Shown: positions 1 to 9,181, numbered from the stretch's first letter. The stretch: 64,000 nt of DNA from Paracoccus limosus (GCF_009711185.1 NZ_WMIF01000007.1:62001-126000), one strand, 5' to 3'. Notes: generated by a model from the letters alone, not told the origin. Translations and numbers: made by a program.

Positions 1-9
1 GACCAAGCG

Positions 10-27
10 CCCGGACGAGGGTCCGGG
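10..27. terminator. Small GC-rich hairpin upstream of cstA
   Basis: A 7-bp stem (CCCGGAC / GTCCGGG) encloses a GAGG tetraloop. There is no clear T-tract. It may end the gene lying left of the window or sit in the cstA leader; nothing decides between the two. Confidence 0.3.
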
Positions 28-83
28 TCTGGCGCGCAGGAACACGCCGGCTGATGCAAGCCGGCCTGCAAGGGGGGACTGAA

Positions 84-2180
84 ATGGTCGATACATCGGC
101 GCCACGGCGCAAACCCTGGGACCACTGGCTGGTCTGGGCGATACTGGCGGCGCTGGCCGCCATCGGGCTTGCGCAGGTTTCGATCGCGCGGGGCGAGCAT
201 GTGAACGCGCTCTGGATGGTCGTGGCCTCGGTCTCGATCTATCTGATCGCCTATCGCTATTACAGCCTGTTCATCGCCCGCCGGGTCATGCAGCTGGACG
301 CGTCCCGGCCCACGCCGGCGCATCGCTTCAATGACGGGCTGGACTATGTGCCAACGAACCGGCACGTGCTGTTCGGCCACCATTTCGCCGCCATCGCCGG
401 CGCCGGTCCTTTGGTCGGGCCGGTGCTGGCCGCGCAGATGGGCTATCTGCCGGGCATGCTGTGGATCCTTGCCGGGGTCGTTCTGGCGGGCGCGGTGCAG
501 GATTTCATGGTGCTCTTCGTTTCGATGCGGCGCGACGGGCGATCGCTGGGCGAGTTGGTGCGTTCGGAACTGGGGCCGATCCCCGGCCTGATCGCGCTGA
601 TCGGCACCTTCCTGATCATGATCATCATTCTGGCGGTGCTGGCGCTGATCGTCGTGAAGGCGCTGGCCGACAGCCCGTGGGGCATGTTCACCGTATCGAT
701 GACCATCCCGATTGCCGTCATCATGGGCATCTACATGCGCTACATCCGCCCCGGCGCGGTGGCCGAGGCCTCGATCGGTGGCTTCATTGCGCTGATGCTG
801 GCCATCGTCTTTGGCGCCAATGTGGCGGCTAGCCCGGTCTGGGGGCCGATGTTCACCTTTACCCCGACGCAGCTGTGCTGGCTGCTGATCGGCTATGGCT
901 TCGTCGCGGCGACGCTGCCGGTCTGGCTGATCCTTGCGCCGCGCGACTATCTGTCCACCTTCCTCAAGATCGGGGCCATCGCGGCGCTGGCGCTTGGCAT
1001 CGTGCTGGTGGCGCCGGATCTGAAGATGCCCGCGGTCACCCGGTTCATCGACGGCACCGGCCCGGTCTGGTCGGGCAACCTGTTCCCGTTCCTGTTCATC
1101 ACCATCGCCTGCGGCGCGGTGTCGGGCTTTCATGCGCTGATCTCGTCGGGGACCACGCCCAAGCTGATCGACAATGAGTGCGACGCCCGCTTCATCGGCT
1201 TTGGCGGCATGCTGATGGAAAGCTTTGTCGCCATGATGGCGCTGGTCGCGGCCTCGATCATCGATCCGGGCGTCTATTTCACCATGAACAGCCCGGCGGC
1301 GCTGATCGGCACCACGGCGGAAACCGCAGCCGCGCAGGTCACCGCATGGGGCTTTCCGATCACGCCCGAGCTGATCCACGAAACGGCGGCGGACGTGGGC
1401 GAGACCACGATCATCTCACGCGCGGGCGGGGCGCCGACGCTGGCGGTCGGCATGGCGCATATCTTTTCGAACCTGATCGGCGGCAAGGCGATGATGGCCT
1501 TCTGGTATCATTTCGCCATCCTGTTCGAGGCGCTGTTCATCCTGACCGCCGTCGACGCGGGCACCCGTGCCGGGCGCTTCATGTTGCAGGATCTGATGGG
1601 CGTCTTCATGCCCAGGATGCGCGAGACCTCATCGCTGACGGGCAACCTGGTCGCCACCGGGCTTTGCGTCGCGGCATGGGGATTTTTCCTGTATCAGGGC
1701 GTCACTGACCCGCTGGGCGGGGTGAACACGCTTTGGCCGCTGTTCGGCATCGCCAACCAGATGCTGGCGGCGATCGCGCTGATGCTGTGCACAGTCGTGC
1801 TCTTCAAGATGAAGCGGGAACGCTATGCCTTTGTCACCATGGTGCCGGCGACGCTCTTGGTGATCGTCACGCTGACGGCGGGCCTGCTGAAGGTGTTCTC
1901 GGGCAATCCCAAGGTGGGCTTTCTGGCGCATGCCACGCGCTATCGCGAGGCGGCCGCCAATGGCGAGGTGCTGGCCCCGGCCAAGAACATCGGCCAGATG
2001 GGCCAGATCGTCTTCAACGACATGGTGGATGCGACGATGGCCTTTGTCTTTGTCGCGCTGGTGATCAGCATGATCTACTTCAGCGTGCAGGCCTGTCTTC
2101 GGGCCTATCGCGCCCGCAACTGGACCGCGCGCGAACTGCCCGAAGAGCGTAACGGCCCGCCTTTGGCCCCGGCCGAATAA
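84..2180 (+). CDS. cstA: Carbon starvation protein CstA family transporter
   Basis: Inner-membrane protein of 698 residues, close to the 701 of E. coli CstA. It is hydrophobic nearly throughout, with many transmembrane helices. Typical family blocks are visible early on (GLDYVPTNRHVLFGHHFA, GAGPLVGPVLAAQMGYLPG) and again at FHALISSGTTPK. The family imports pyruvate or peptides during starvation; which substrate applies here cannot be read from the sequence. The ATG at 84 was chosen over the ATG at 54 because AGGGGGG lies about 7 bases before it. A YbdD/YjiX gene follows after 11 bases, the usual cstA partner arrangement, so the two are surely co-transcribed. Confidence 0.95.
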   Translation: MVDTSAPRRKPWDHWLVWAILAALAAIGLAQVSIARGEHVNALWMVVASVSIYLIAYRYYSLFIARRVMQLDASRPTPAHRFNDGLDYVPTNRHVLFGHHFAAIAGAGPLVGPVLAAQMGYLPGMLWILAGVVLAGAVQDFMVLFVSMRRDGRSLGELVRSELGPIPGLIALIGTFLIMIIILAVLALIVVKALADSPWGMFTVSMTIPIAVIMGIYMRYIRPGAVAEASIGGFIALMLAIVFGANVAASPVWGPMFTFTPTQLCWLLIGYGFVAATLPVWLILAPRDYLSTFLKIGAIAALALGIVLVAPDLKMPAVTRFIDGTGPVWSGNLFPFLFITIACGAVSGFHALISSGTTPKLIDNECDARFIGFGGMLMESFVAMMALVAASIIDPGVYFTMNSPAALIGTTAETAAAQVTAWGFPITPELIHETAADVGETTIISRAGGAPTLAVGMAHIFSNLIGGKAMMAFWYHFAILFEALFILTAVDAGTRAGRFMLQDLMGVFMPRMRETSSLTGNLVATGLCVAAWGFFLYQGVTDPLGGVNTLWPLFGIANQMLAAIALMLCTVVLFKMKRERYAFVTMVPATLLVIVTLTAGLLKVFSGNPKVGFLAHATRYREAAANGEVLAPAKNIGQMGQIVFNDMVDATMAFVFVALVISMIYFSVQACLRAYRARNWTARELPEERNGPPLAPAE

Positions 2181-2191
2181 GGAGCAGCACC

Positions 2192-2407
2192 ATGACGACA
2201 AGCCTGAAAGACACGCTGTTGGGCTGCCGTAAGCGCCTGCGTGAAGGCGCCCGGCTGATGATTGGCGTGCCCGATTACGACACCTATGTCGCCCATATGC
2301 GCGAGGCGCATCCGGGCCATCCGGTGATGAGCTATGCCGAATTCTTTCGCGAGCGGCAGTCGGCCCGCTATGGCGAGGGCTCGACCCGCGGCTTTCGCTG
2401 CTGCTGA
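2192..2407 (+). CDS. YbdD/YjiX family small protein (DUF466), CstA partner
   Basis: A 71-residue soluble protein with the YbdD/YjiX pattern: a basic amphipathic start, GVPDYDTYVAHMREAHPGHPV, then YAEFFRERQSARYG and a C-terminal RCC. Members are encoded directly after cstA or btsT, as here, and are thought to assist the transporter; the mechanism is not established. AAGGAG precedes the ATG by 7 bases. The gene ends before a strong terminator at 2428-2463, so cstA and this gene form a complete two-gene operon. Confidence 0.93.
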   Translation: MTTSLKDTLLGCRKRLREGARLMIGVPDYDTYVAHMREAHPGHPVMSYAEFFRERQSARYGEGSTRGFRCC

Positions 2408-2427
2408 GGCAGGGGCGCGATGAACGG

Positions 2428-2463
2428 GGGCTGCGCGGACCATGGGCCGGCGCAGCCCTTTTT
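2428..2463 (+). terminator. Intrinsic terminator of the cstA operon
   Basis: Stem GGGCTGCGC / GCGCAGCCC (9 bp) with a 13-base loop is followed directly by TTTTT. It lies 20 bases after the YbdD-like stop codon. The neighbouring minus-strand MFS gene converges on it from the right. Confidence 0.85.
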
Positions 2464-2523
2464 CATGCGGGTGGCAGGGCACGCGGGCCCGCTGCATCTC
2501 CGGAAAGAAATCAGACCGACCCG

Positions 2524-4107
2524 TCAGACCGGCTTGAGCAGGTGTCGCACGACGGGCGCTACATCGCCCAGATGAAAGGCGCGTAACGTGTCCTGATCCT
2601 GCTGGTCGGCATGGGTCACACGGGCGTGCTGGCGCTGATGTTCAAGCCAGCTTTCGACGATAAAGGCCTCGGTCACCCGGCCGGGTTCGGCCACGTCTTC
2701 CCAGACATCCCAGCGGATGGCGCCGTCGCGATAGCGGGTGGCGCGGAACCGCAGCAGGGCGGCGGTGAACTCGGCCAGACGGGCGGGGTCGATGCGGTAT
2801 TCGATCTCGATCAGCACCGGGCCGCGATCGCCTTCGGGCGGGACGGCAACGACCGGCTCGGCCCAATGGTTCGAGGGCGCAAGGTCGATGGTCGAATCCT
2901 TGGGCAATTGCCAGCGCAGCGCCAGCACGACCAAGGCGAGCAGCCCCGCCGCCGCCGCCGTCAGCGCCGTGGCCACGCCGCTGCGGCTGGCCAGCGTCCC
3001 CCAAAGGATGCTGCCGCCGGTCATCGCGCCCTGAAACACCAGCAGATAGACCGCCAGCGCCCGCGCCTTGACCCAGCCCGGCGAGGCCATTTGCGCCGCG
3101 ACATTCAACGAGGTCAGCATGCCGATCCACGCCAGCCCCGCCGCAAACATCACCGCCCCCGCGATCCATGCGTTCGGGACCAGCGCCAGAGCCAGCGTCG
3201 CCGCCGCAAACAGCACCGTCGCCGCGATCGAGACCGTGTTCGAGGCCACCTTCTTGCGCAGGCGCTTCAACAGCACCGCCCCGACGACGGCGCCCGTGCC
3301 CATGCAGCCCAGCAGCGCGCCATAGCCGGCGGCATCCAGACCCAGCCCGCGCCGCCCGACCAGTGGCAGCATGGCCCAAAGCGCGCTGCCGAACAGGAAA
3401 AAGCCCAGCGTGCGCACCAGCACCAGCCGCATCGCCGGCGAATGGCGGGCATAACGGTAGCCGGCCTTCAGCGCGCCAAAGAAATGCTCGGGCGGCAGCG
3501 CATTCTCGCCGGGGGCGCGTTTCCAGTTGTAAAGCACCGCCAGCACCGCAAGGACCGAAAGCGCGTTCAGCGCAAACACCGCCGGGATCCCGGCCAGCGC
3601 GACGATCACCCCGCCAAGCGCCGGGCCGATGGCGCGCGAGATATTGACCCCAAGGCTGTTCAGCGCCACGGCATCGGGCAGCGCGGTCTTGTCGACCAGC
3701 TCGGGCACGATGGCCTGAAAGACCGGGGCCGACAGCGCGGCGGCAATGCCCAGCACAAAGGTCACGGCCAGCAGCACCCATGGCGTCGTCAGTCCCCAGA
3801 CCGTCAGCAGCGCCAGCACGGCCGCCGCCGACAGGCCCAGAAGTTGCGCCGCCAGCAGCATCTTGCGGCGGTCGACGATATCGGCCAGCGCCCCCGCCGG
3901 CAGCGCCAGCAGGAACATCGGCCCGGTGGTCGCCGCCTGCACCAGCGCCACCAGCAGCGGGCTTGGCGACAGCGAGGTCATCAGCCAGCCCGCGCCGACA
4001 TCATGCATCCATGTGCCGATGTTGGATATGATCGTGGCGATCCACAGCGCCCGAAAGACGGGAAAGCCCAGCGGGCCCTGGGCAGGATTGGTCCGGGTCT
4101 CGGTCAT
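2524..4107 (-). CDS. MFS transporter, MFS_3 type with C-terminal ABM-like domain
   Basis: Inner-membrane exporter of 527 residues. About 400 N-terminal residues form the usual 12-helix MFS body (early motif FRALWIATIISNIGTWMHDVG; motif A as LPAGALADIVDRRK). The last ~100 residues are soluble and resemble a ferredoxin-like monooxygenase (ABM) fold: VLIEIEYRIDPARLAEF followed by RWDVWEDV. This layout and length match the MFS_3 (PF05977) group. The ATG at 4107 was chosen over a TTG at 4122 because GGAAGGAG precedes it. It is the last gene of the long minus-strand run starting at 10200, 68 bases beyond the amidohydrolase gene, and probably exports a metabolite handled by that operon. The substrate is unknown. 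Confidence 0.85.
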   Translation of the reverse strand: MTETRTNPAQGPLGFPVFRALWIATIISNIGTWMHDVGAGWLMTSLSPSPLLVALVQAATTGPMFLLALPAGALADIVDRRKMLLAAQLLGLSAAAVLALLTVWGLTTPWVLLAVTFVLGIAAALSAPVFQAIVPELVDKTALPDAVALNSLGVNISRAIGPALGGVIVALAGIPAVFALNALSVLAVLAVLYNWKRAPGENALPPEHFFGALKAGYRYARHSPAMRLVLVRTLGFFLFGSALWAMLPLVGRRGLGLDAAGYGALLGCMGTGAVVGAVLLKRLRKKVASNTVSIAATVLFAAATLALALVPNAWIAGAVMFAAGLAWIGMLTSLNVAAQMASPGWVKARALAVYLLVFQGAMTGGSILWGTLASRSGVATALTAAAAGLLALVVLALRWQLPKDSTIDLAPSNHWAEPVVAVPPEGDRGPVLIEIEYRIDPARLAEFTAALLRFRATRYRDGAIRWDVWEDVAEPGRVTEAFIVESWLEHQRQHARVTHADQQDQDTLRAFHLGDVAPVVRHLLKPV

Positions 4108-4175
4108 CTCGGCTCCTTCCAAATGGCGGGAAACGGGGGCGGCGGACGCCCCCGCCGGGAAAGCGCGGCCCGGGC

Positions 4176-6035
4176 TCAGACCGCCCAGCAGCCGCAGCCA
4201 ACGGCACCCCAGAAGCTGCGCGCGTCCAAGGCCGGGACATGGTCCGTAAGTGCTGCGGCATGGTCATGGCCATGCACCGCGCAGCCGGTGCCGCACCCGC
4301 AGGCGGCGGCGAATTTGCTGCGGTTGTCGTCCAGCGCGGCGGTCCTATAATAGCCGCCAAAGCGGGCGACGGGTGACCAGTCGGGCATCGGCGCGGGCAG
4401 CGCCGGCGCCAGCGGGCCAAAGCCACCCTCGCCATGCACCACCTTGCCGCCCAGCACCGTCAGCACCGCGCGCAGATGCACGATCTGATCCTCGGGGATC
4501 GCGAAATAATCATCCGACAGCAGCGCCAGATCGGCCAGCTGGCCGGGTTTGATCTGGCCCTTCTTGCCCTGCTCGTTCGAGAACCAGGTGTTGTCCACCG
4601 TCCACAGCCGCAGCGCGGTTTCCCGGTCCAGCCGGTTCGCCGCCGGATAAAGCCGGGTGCCGCCCAGCGTGGTCGAGGTCACCAGCCAGCTCAGCGAGAC
4701 CCAGGGGTTGTAGCTGGCGACGCGGGTGGCGTCGGTGCCGGCACCGACCGGGACGCCCGCCTCGATCATCTTCCTGATCGGCGGCGTGTTTTCGGCGGCC
4801 TTGGCGCCATAGCGTTCGATGAAATATTCGCCCTGATACATCATGCGATGCTGCACGGCGATGCCGCCGCCAAGCGCGGCGATGCGGTCGATATTGCGTT
4901 CGCTGATGGTCTCGGCATGGTCGAAGAACCAGTTGATGCCGGTCAGCGGCACATCGCGGTTCACCTTCTCAAAGACGTTCAGCGCCCGGTCGATGGTCTG
5001 GTCATAGGTGGCGTGCAGCCGCCACGGCCAGCGGTTCTCGGCCAGCAGGCGGATGACCGGCTCCAGATCCGCCTCCATATTCGGCGGCATTTCGGGGCGC
5101 TCGACGCGGAAATCCTCGAAATCGGCGGCCGAATAGACCAGCATCTCGCCGGCGCCGTTGTGGCGATAGGTGTCGTCGCCCTGACCGGGGCTGACCTGTT
5201 TGACCCAGCCCGCGAAATCGGCCAGCTCTTCCTTGGGTTTCTGGGTGAACAGGTTGTAGCTGATGCGCACCGACATCTGGCCATCGGCATGCAGCTTTTC
5301 GATGATCTGGTAGTCATCGGGATAGTTCTGGAAACCGCCGCCGGCATCGATGACCGAGGTCACGCCCAGCCCGTTCAGCTCGCGCATGAAATGGCGCGAC
5401 GAGTTCAGCGCGTAATCGGGATCAAGCTTGGGTCCCTTGGCCAGCGTCGCATAAAGGATCGTGGCATTGGGCCGGGCCAGCAGCAGGCCGGTCGGATTGC
5501 CGGCAGTATCGCGCAGGATCTCGCCGCCGGGCGGGTTCGGCGTGCTGCGGTCATAACCCACCACCCGCAAGGCGGCGGCGTTCAGAAGCGCGCGGTCGTA
5601 AAGATGCAGGATGAACACCGGGGTGTCGGGCGCCACCGCGTTCAGCTCGTCAATGGTCGGCAGGCGCATTTCGGCAAATTGCAGCTCGGTAAAGCCGCCG
5701 ACCACACGCACCCATTGCGGGGCGGGGGTGCGCTCGACCTGCTCCTTGAGCATCCGCATCGCCTCGGCAAGGCTGGGCACGCCGTCCCAGCGCAGCTCCA
5801 TATTGTAGTTCAGCCCGCCGCGGATGACATGGGTATGGCTGTCGATCAGGCCCGGGATCAGGCGGCGACCGCCGGCGTCGATGACGCTGGCCTTAGGGGC
5901 GGCGGCGCGCACCTCGGCCTCCGAGCCGACGGCCAGGAATGTGCCGTCACGGATCGCCACGGCCTCGGCCGCGGGATTCTGCCGGTCCAGGGTCGTCACC
6001 TTGGCATTGACGATGATCAGGTCTTTGTTCGGCAT
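4176..6035 (-). CDS. YtcJ-like amidohydrolase with Cys/His-rich tail
   Basis: Metal-dependent hydrolase of 619 residues (amidohydrolase 3, COG1574). Evidence: N-terminal small domain (LIIVNAKVTTLDRQNPAAEAV), the metal site LIPGLIDSHTHV near residues 60-71, a later DHAE block, and the GAGTDATRV motif near the end of the barrel. AGGAGG precedes the ATG by 6 bases. The last ~45 residues are unusual: a cluster CGCGTGCAVHGHDH and a terminal GCGCW, which could bind a metal or be redox active. The protein has no signal peptide. Substrate is unknown. It lies between the DUF1275 gene and the MFS gene in the same operon. Confidence 0.87.
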   Translation of the reverse strand: MPNKDLIIVNAKVTTLDRQNPAAEAVAIRDGTFLAVGSEAEVRAAAPKASVIDAGGRRLIPGLIDSHTHVIRGGLNYNMELRWDGVPSLAEAMRMLKEQVERTPAPQWVRVVGGFTELQFAEMRLPTIDELNAVAPDTPVFILHLYDRALLNAAALRVVGYDRSTPNPPGGEILRDTAGNPTGLLLARPNATILYATLAKGPKLDPDYALNSSRHFMRELNGLGVTSVIDAGGGFQNYPDDYQIIEKLHADGQMSVRISYNLFTQKPKEELADFAGWVKQVSPGQGDDTYRHNGAGEMLVYSAADFEDFRVERPEMPPNMEADLEPVIRLLAENRWPWRLHATYDQTIDRALNVFEKVNRDVPLTGINWFFDHAETISERNIDRIAALGGGIAVQHRMMYQGEYFIERYGAKAAENTPPIRKMIEAGVPVGAGTDATRVASYNPWVSLSWLVTSTTLGGTRLYPAANRLDRETALRLWTVDNTWFSNEQGKKGQIKPGQLADLALLSDDYFAIPEDQIVHLRAVLTVLGGKVVHGEGGFGPLAPALPAPMPDWSPVARFGGYYRTAALDDNRSKFAAACGCGTGCAVHGHDHAAALTDHVPALDARSFWGAVGCGCWAV

Positions 6036-6156
6036 GGATGCCTCCTGCGCAAGACTGCGGGTTGCGGACAGAGGCGCCGTGACGGCAGCCCCTGCGAGGG
6101 TCTGGCGGCGTGCAGATCAGAGCAAGCCTGCCCCTTTCCTTGACAGCAAAGGCGGA

Positions 6157-6834
6157 TCAGGCCGCCTTTGGCGCGGCGCGGTGGACGAGCAGACCGGCGA
6201 TCGCCAGCACCGGCGGCAGGACAAAGCACCACACCCCCAGCAGCACAAAGGCCAGCGCCGCCAAGGCACAGCCAAACACAAAGGTCAGCACGGCAAGGCC
6301 GAATTTGGCGATCCGGGGCTTGACCGTCTCGGGCTTTTCCGGGGCGCGCGGGTAAAGCAGCGTCGCTAGGTCCAGCATGATCTGGGTGGTGGTGCCGGTC
6401 ATCAGCGTCGAGGGCGGGAAGGCGCCCAGATGGATGCGATGCGCCGCGTTCTGCACCGCCATGGCGGCGACCAGCAACATGCCGACCTGAATCACCGGCC
6501 AGCCATCCGCATCGGGAAAGCTGCCGAAGTGGATCGCCGAGATGGCGGCGGCGCTCAACAGCAGGAACTTGACCACCAGCATGGCGCGCAGCGCCCGCTC
6601 GGGGGCGGCCGCGACCCGCAGCGCCACCGATTGCAGGATCAGGATGGTCAGGCAGAACATCGGCAGGGCCAGGAGCTTGCCGATGATGCCGGCGCTGCCA
6701 TTGGCCAGGGCATCGCCGATCATCACGAGGTTGCCAGTGACATGGGCGGTGAACAGCCCGTGCAGCGACAGGAACCCCGCCGTATCGACATATCCGGCGT
6801 TGAAGCTCAGGATCATGGGAAGGTTCAGCTTCAT
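6157..6834 (-). CDS. DUF1275 (YoaK) family membrane protein
   Basis: Inner-membrane protein of 225 residues with about six hydrophobic helices. The family signature is at the N terminus: LSFNAGYVDTAGFLSLHGLFTAHVTGNLV. A second conserved block is PPSTLMTGTTTQIMLDL near the middle. The function of DUF1275 proteins is not established. It starts 9 bases after the DoxX gene and is followed by a 121-base gap before the amidohydrolase gene. Confidence 0.88.
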   Translation of the reverse strand: MKLNLPMILSFNAGYVDTAGFLSLHGLFTAHVTGNLVMIGDALANGSAGIIGKLLALPMFCLTILILQSVALRVAAAPERALRAMLVVKFLLLSAAAISAIHFGSFPDADGWPVIQVGMLLVAAMAVQNAAHRIHLGAFPPSTLMTGTTTQIMLDLATLLYPRAPEKPETVKPRIAKFGLAVLTFVFGCALAALAFVLLGVWCFVLPPVLAIAGLLVHRAAPKAA

Positions 6835-6843
6835 GCCCGCCTC

Positions 6844-7197
6844 CTAGTCGCGGCTGGTCAGGTCGGTCAGGGCCACCAGCAGGAAGCCGCCGGCAAGACC
6901 CAGATGTTCGTAAAAGGAATTGGCCGCCATGAACCGGTCCTGCCCGGCGGGCATCTGCCAATAGCGCAGCGCGATGAAGCTCGCCGCCAGCGTGAAGGCA
7001 CCCAGCGCCAGCGCGATCACCAGCACCGCAAACAGCGGCGCCGGCGACAGCCCGAAATGCGTCATCTCGCCGATGGCACCGGGAAAATCGGTCAGCTTGA
7101 CCAGCCCGCCCTGAACATAGGCGGCGCACAGACCCAGCAGCGCAAGAAAGCCGAGGCCGCCGGCAATCGGGTGCCCGGCGTCAATTCTGGATGACAT
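6844..7197 (-). CDS. DoxX-like small membrane protein
   Basis: Protein of 117 residues with four predicted membrane helices and the DoxX-like start GLGFLALLGLCAAYVQGGLVKLTDFPGAIGEM. The loop SFYEHLGLAGGFLL also fits the family. DoxX-like proteins are linked to quinone or thiol redox chemistry in membranes, but the role here is inference. The ATG at 7197 lies inside the end of the upstream acetyltransferase gene (17-base overlap), which implies translational coupling. Confidence 0.78.
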   Translation of the reverse strand: MSSRIDAGHPIAGGLGFLALLGLCAAYVQGGLVKLTDFPGAIGEMTHFGLSPAPLFAVLVIALALGAFTLAASFIALRYWQMPAGQDRFMAANSFYEHLGLAGGFLLVALTDLTSRD

Positions 7198-7486
7198 CGG
7201 ACCATTCCGGGTGGCGCTGCGACTGGGCCCGGACAAAGGGGCACAGGGGAACGATGCGCTGGCCCTTGGCGCGGGCATCCTCGATCAGCCGGTTGACCAG
7301 CGCCGAGGCCGCGCCGGTGCCGCGCATGGCGTCCGGCACATAGGTGTGATCCGCGATGATCAGCGCATCCGACACTTTCGAGATCGTCAGCTCGCCCTCA
7401 TCGGCGATGCCTTCGATACGGGCGACATAGCGCCCCTTGTGGTCCTGGTCCTGATAGGAAATCTGGACGATGGGCTTGTCGGTCAT
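7181..7486 (-). CDS. Small GCN5-related N-acetyltransferase (YjdJ type)
   Basis: A 101-residue single-domain protein of the Acetyltransf_CG group. It shows the acetyl-CoA-binding turn VPDAMRGTGAASALVNRLIEDAR and the diagnostic ending PLCPFVRAQSQRHPEWSDVI, where Cys and the HPEW motif are conserved. Length is normal for this compact family. The ATG at 7486 has GCGGAGG about 8 bases upstream. The target of acetylation is unknown. The gene overlaps the downstream DoxX gene. Confidence 0.9.
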   Translation of the reverse strand: MTDKPIVQISYQDQDHKGRYVARIEGIADEGELTISKVSDALIIADHTYVPDAMRGTGAASALVNRLIEDARAKGQRIVPLCPFVRAQSQRHPEWSDVIQN

Positions 7487-7560
7487 TCTGGCCTCCGCGG
7501 AAGGATGGTTGACGAAACATCGGATGGGAAGCCCGCGCGGACGCGGATTCCCCGGCGTGA

Positions 7561-8247
7561 TCACTTGGCCGGGTTCGGGCCGATACGCTCGCCATGAGCG
7601 ACACGCTCGTCGGCCTTGTGCACCATGGTATAGGCGTAATCGACGCCCATGCCGTAGGCGCCCGAATGTTCCCTGACCACGGCCAGAACCGCATCATAGG
7701 TCTCTTTGCGGGCCCAGTCGCGTTGCCATTCCAGCAGCACCTGCTGCCAGGTGACCGGGATCACGCCAGCCTGAAACATGCGGTCCATGGCGTATTTATG
7801 CGCATCGACCGAGGTGCCGCCCGAGGCGTCGGCAACCATGTAGATCTCGTAATCGGTATCATTCAGGCACGACAGCGCAAAGGTCAGGTTGCAGACCTCG
7901 GTCCACAGGCCCGAAACGACGATCTTCTTGCGGCCTTCGGCGGCACCTTTGGCCAGCGCGTCGCGCACGTTCTGATCGTCCCACGAATTCATCGAGCTGC
8001 GTTCCAGCAGCTTGTTTTCCGGGAATACGGCCAGCAGCTCGGGATAGGTATGGCCCGAAAAGCCCAGCGTTTCCACCGTGGTGATGGTGGTCGGGATGTC
8101 AAAGATCCGGGCCGCCTTGGCCAAAGCCACGACATTGTTTTTCAGCACCTGACGGTCGATCGACTGCACGCCAAAGGCCATTTGCGGCTGCTGGTCGATA
8201 AAGATCAGCTGGCTGTTCTGCGGGGTCAGGACTTCAAGCTTGGACAT
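7561..8247 (-). CDS. YcaC-type isochorismatase-like cysteine hydrolase
   Basis: Cytoplasmic hydrolase of 228 residues, typical for the family. The catalytic aspartate is visible at D18 (LIFIDQQPQMAFGV) and the nucleophile at C119 (VSGLWTEVCNLTFALS). The NSWDD block and the DASGGTSVDAHKYAMDRM segment match the YcaC subgroup rather than nicotinamidase or true isochorismatase. The YcaC substrate is not known. It sits 39 bases after the XapX gene within the operon that begins with the MhqO-like gene. Confidence 0.88.
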   Translation of the reverse strand: MSKLEVLTPQNSQLIFIDQQPQMAFGVQSIDRQVLKNNVVALAKAARIFDIPTTITTVETLGFSGHTYPELLAVFPENKLLERSSMNSWDDQNVRDALAKGAAEGRKKIVVSGLWTEVCNLTFALSCLNDTDYEIYMVADASGGTSVDAHKYAMDRMFQAGVIPVTWQQVLLEWQRDWARKETYDAVLAVVREHSGAYGMGVDYAYTMVHKADERVAHGERIGPNPAK

Positions 8248-8286
8248 GGACTGTCTCCTGATGTCGGGAAGGGAATCGAATGCCCC

Positions 8287-8538
8287 TCAAAGGGCGGCAT
8301 CATCCTTCGTCACCTGCCGGGCAGAGCCGATGGCGAAGGTCTTTTCATGCAGGCATACCTGCATGAAATTCTTGTGGCCCCTAAGCCATTGCACGCCCGC
8401 CTCGCCGGTGATCATGCCCAAAAGGCCCAGCAAGGCAATGATCGGCGGCGCGGGCGATTTGACCGAAAGGCCGGCATATAGCGCACCGACGCCGATGCCT
8501 GCGACCAGCGACAGGACATAGGGCTGAAGCTGGCTCAT
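8287..8538 (-). CDS. XapX domain (DUF1427) small membrane protein
   Basis: An 83-residue protein with two membrane helices (LSLVAGIGVGALYAGLSV and PPIIALLGLLGMITGEAG), the XapX/DUF1427 pattern including the PAPP turn between them. A short soluble tail of about 25 residues follows. Function is unknown; the family is often encoded beside YcaC-type hydrolases, as it is here. It starts 17 bases after the stop of the MhqD-like hydrolase gene. Confidence 0.85.
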   Translation of the reverse strand: MSQLQPYVLSLVAGIGVGALYAGLSVKSPAPPIIALLGLLGMITGEAGVQWLRGHKNFMQVCLHEKTFAIGSARQVTKDDAAL

Positions 8539-8555
8539 GGCCGGGTCTCGGCGGC

Positions 8556-9155
8556 TTATTCAGAGGCAAGAAAGCGATGCAGGGCGTTCAGCTCGGATGG
8601 CAGGATCTGATGGCCGCCGGCCTCGATGCGGCTTTCGACGCGCGCACCCTGCCGGCTGAACCAGTCAATCAGCGCCAGCGATTCCGGCAGCGGACAGATC
8701 GGATCGTTGCGCCCGGCGCTGATGAAAACCGGCCTGTCACGCAACCCCGGCTGCGGCGCGGGCACCCAGGGGATCAGCGGATGCAGCAGCGCGGCGCGGT
8801 CGAAAAGGTCGGGCTGCTGAAACAGCATCGCAGCCAGGATATTGGCGCCGTTGGAATAACCCAGGGCGAACAGCGGCCTGCCCGCGAAATCGGCCCGGAC
8901 CTGTGTCACGAAATCGAGCATGGCGCGGGTGCGCAGCGCAAGGTCGTCCATGTCATAGACGCCCTCGCCGGTGCGGCGGAAAAAGCGGTTGGCGCCATGC
9001 TCCGAAACATCGCCCCGCGGCGCGACGATGCCGGCACCGGGCAGCATCCGGCGGACAAGATCCACGAACTGGTGTTCGTCGCCCCCGGTGCCATGAAAGG
9101 CGAGGACGACCGGCTTGTCGGGCGCGCCCTCCTGGCGAAAGCTGTGATAGGCCAT
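8556..9155 (-). CDS. MhqD-like alpha/beta hydrolase (carboxylesterase)
   Basis: Serine hydrolase of 199 residues. It shows the oxyanion region VVLAFHGTGGDEHQF, the nucleophile elbow GYSNGANILAAMLFQ (Ser within GxSxG), the acid FISAGRNDPICP and the catalytic histidine EAGGHQI near the C terminus. This matches the phospholipase/carboxylesterase group including Bacillus MhqD, and the gene lies directly after an MhqO-like dioxygenase, the same pairing as in mhqNOD. The ATG at 9155 was chosen because the fold begins immediately after it and AAGGA lies upstream; an earlier start would overlap a hairpin and add residues with no homology. Confidence 0.88.
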   Translation of the reverse strand: MAYHSFRQEGAPDKPVVLAFHGTGGDEHQFVDLVRRMLPGAGIVAPRGDVSEHGANRFFRRTGEGVYDMDDLALRTRAMLDFVTQVRADFAGRPLFALGYSNGANILAAMLFQQPDLFDRAALLHPLIPWVPAPQPGLRDRPVFISAGRNDPICPLPESLALIDWFSRQGARVESRIEAGGHQILPSELNALHRFLASE

Positions 9156-9181
9156 GACGGTTGTTCCTTGCGTCGGGTTGG

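Noticed and set aside
2611..4350. Long plus-strand open frame (579 codons) opposite the MFS gene
   Set aside because: It is rich in Arg, Gln, Pro and His with no domain pattern, as expected for the antisense of a GC-rich gene. The opposite strand encodes a clear MFS protein.
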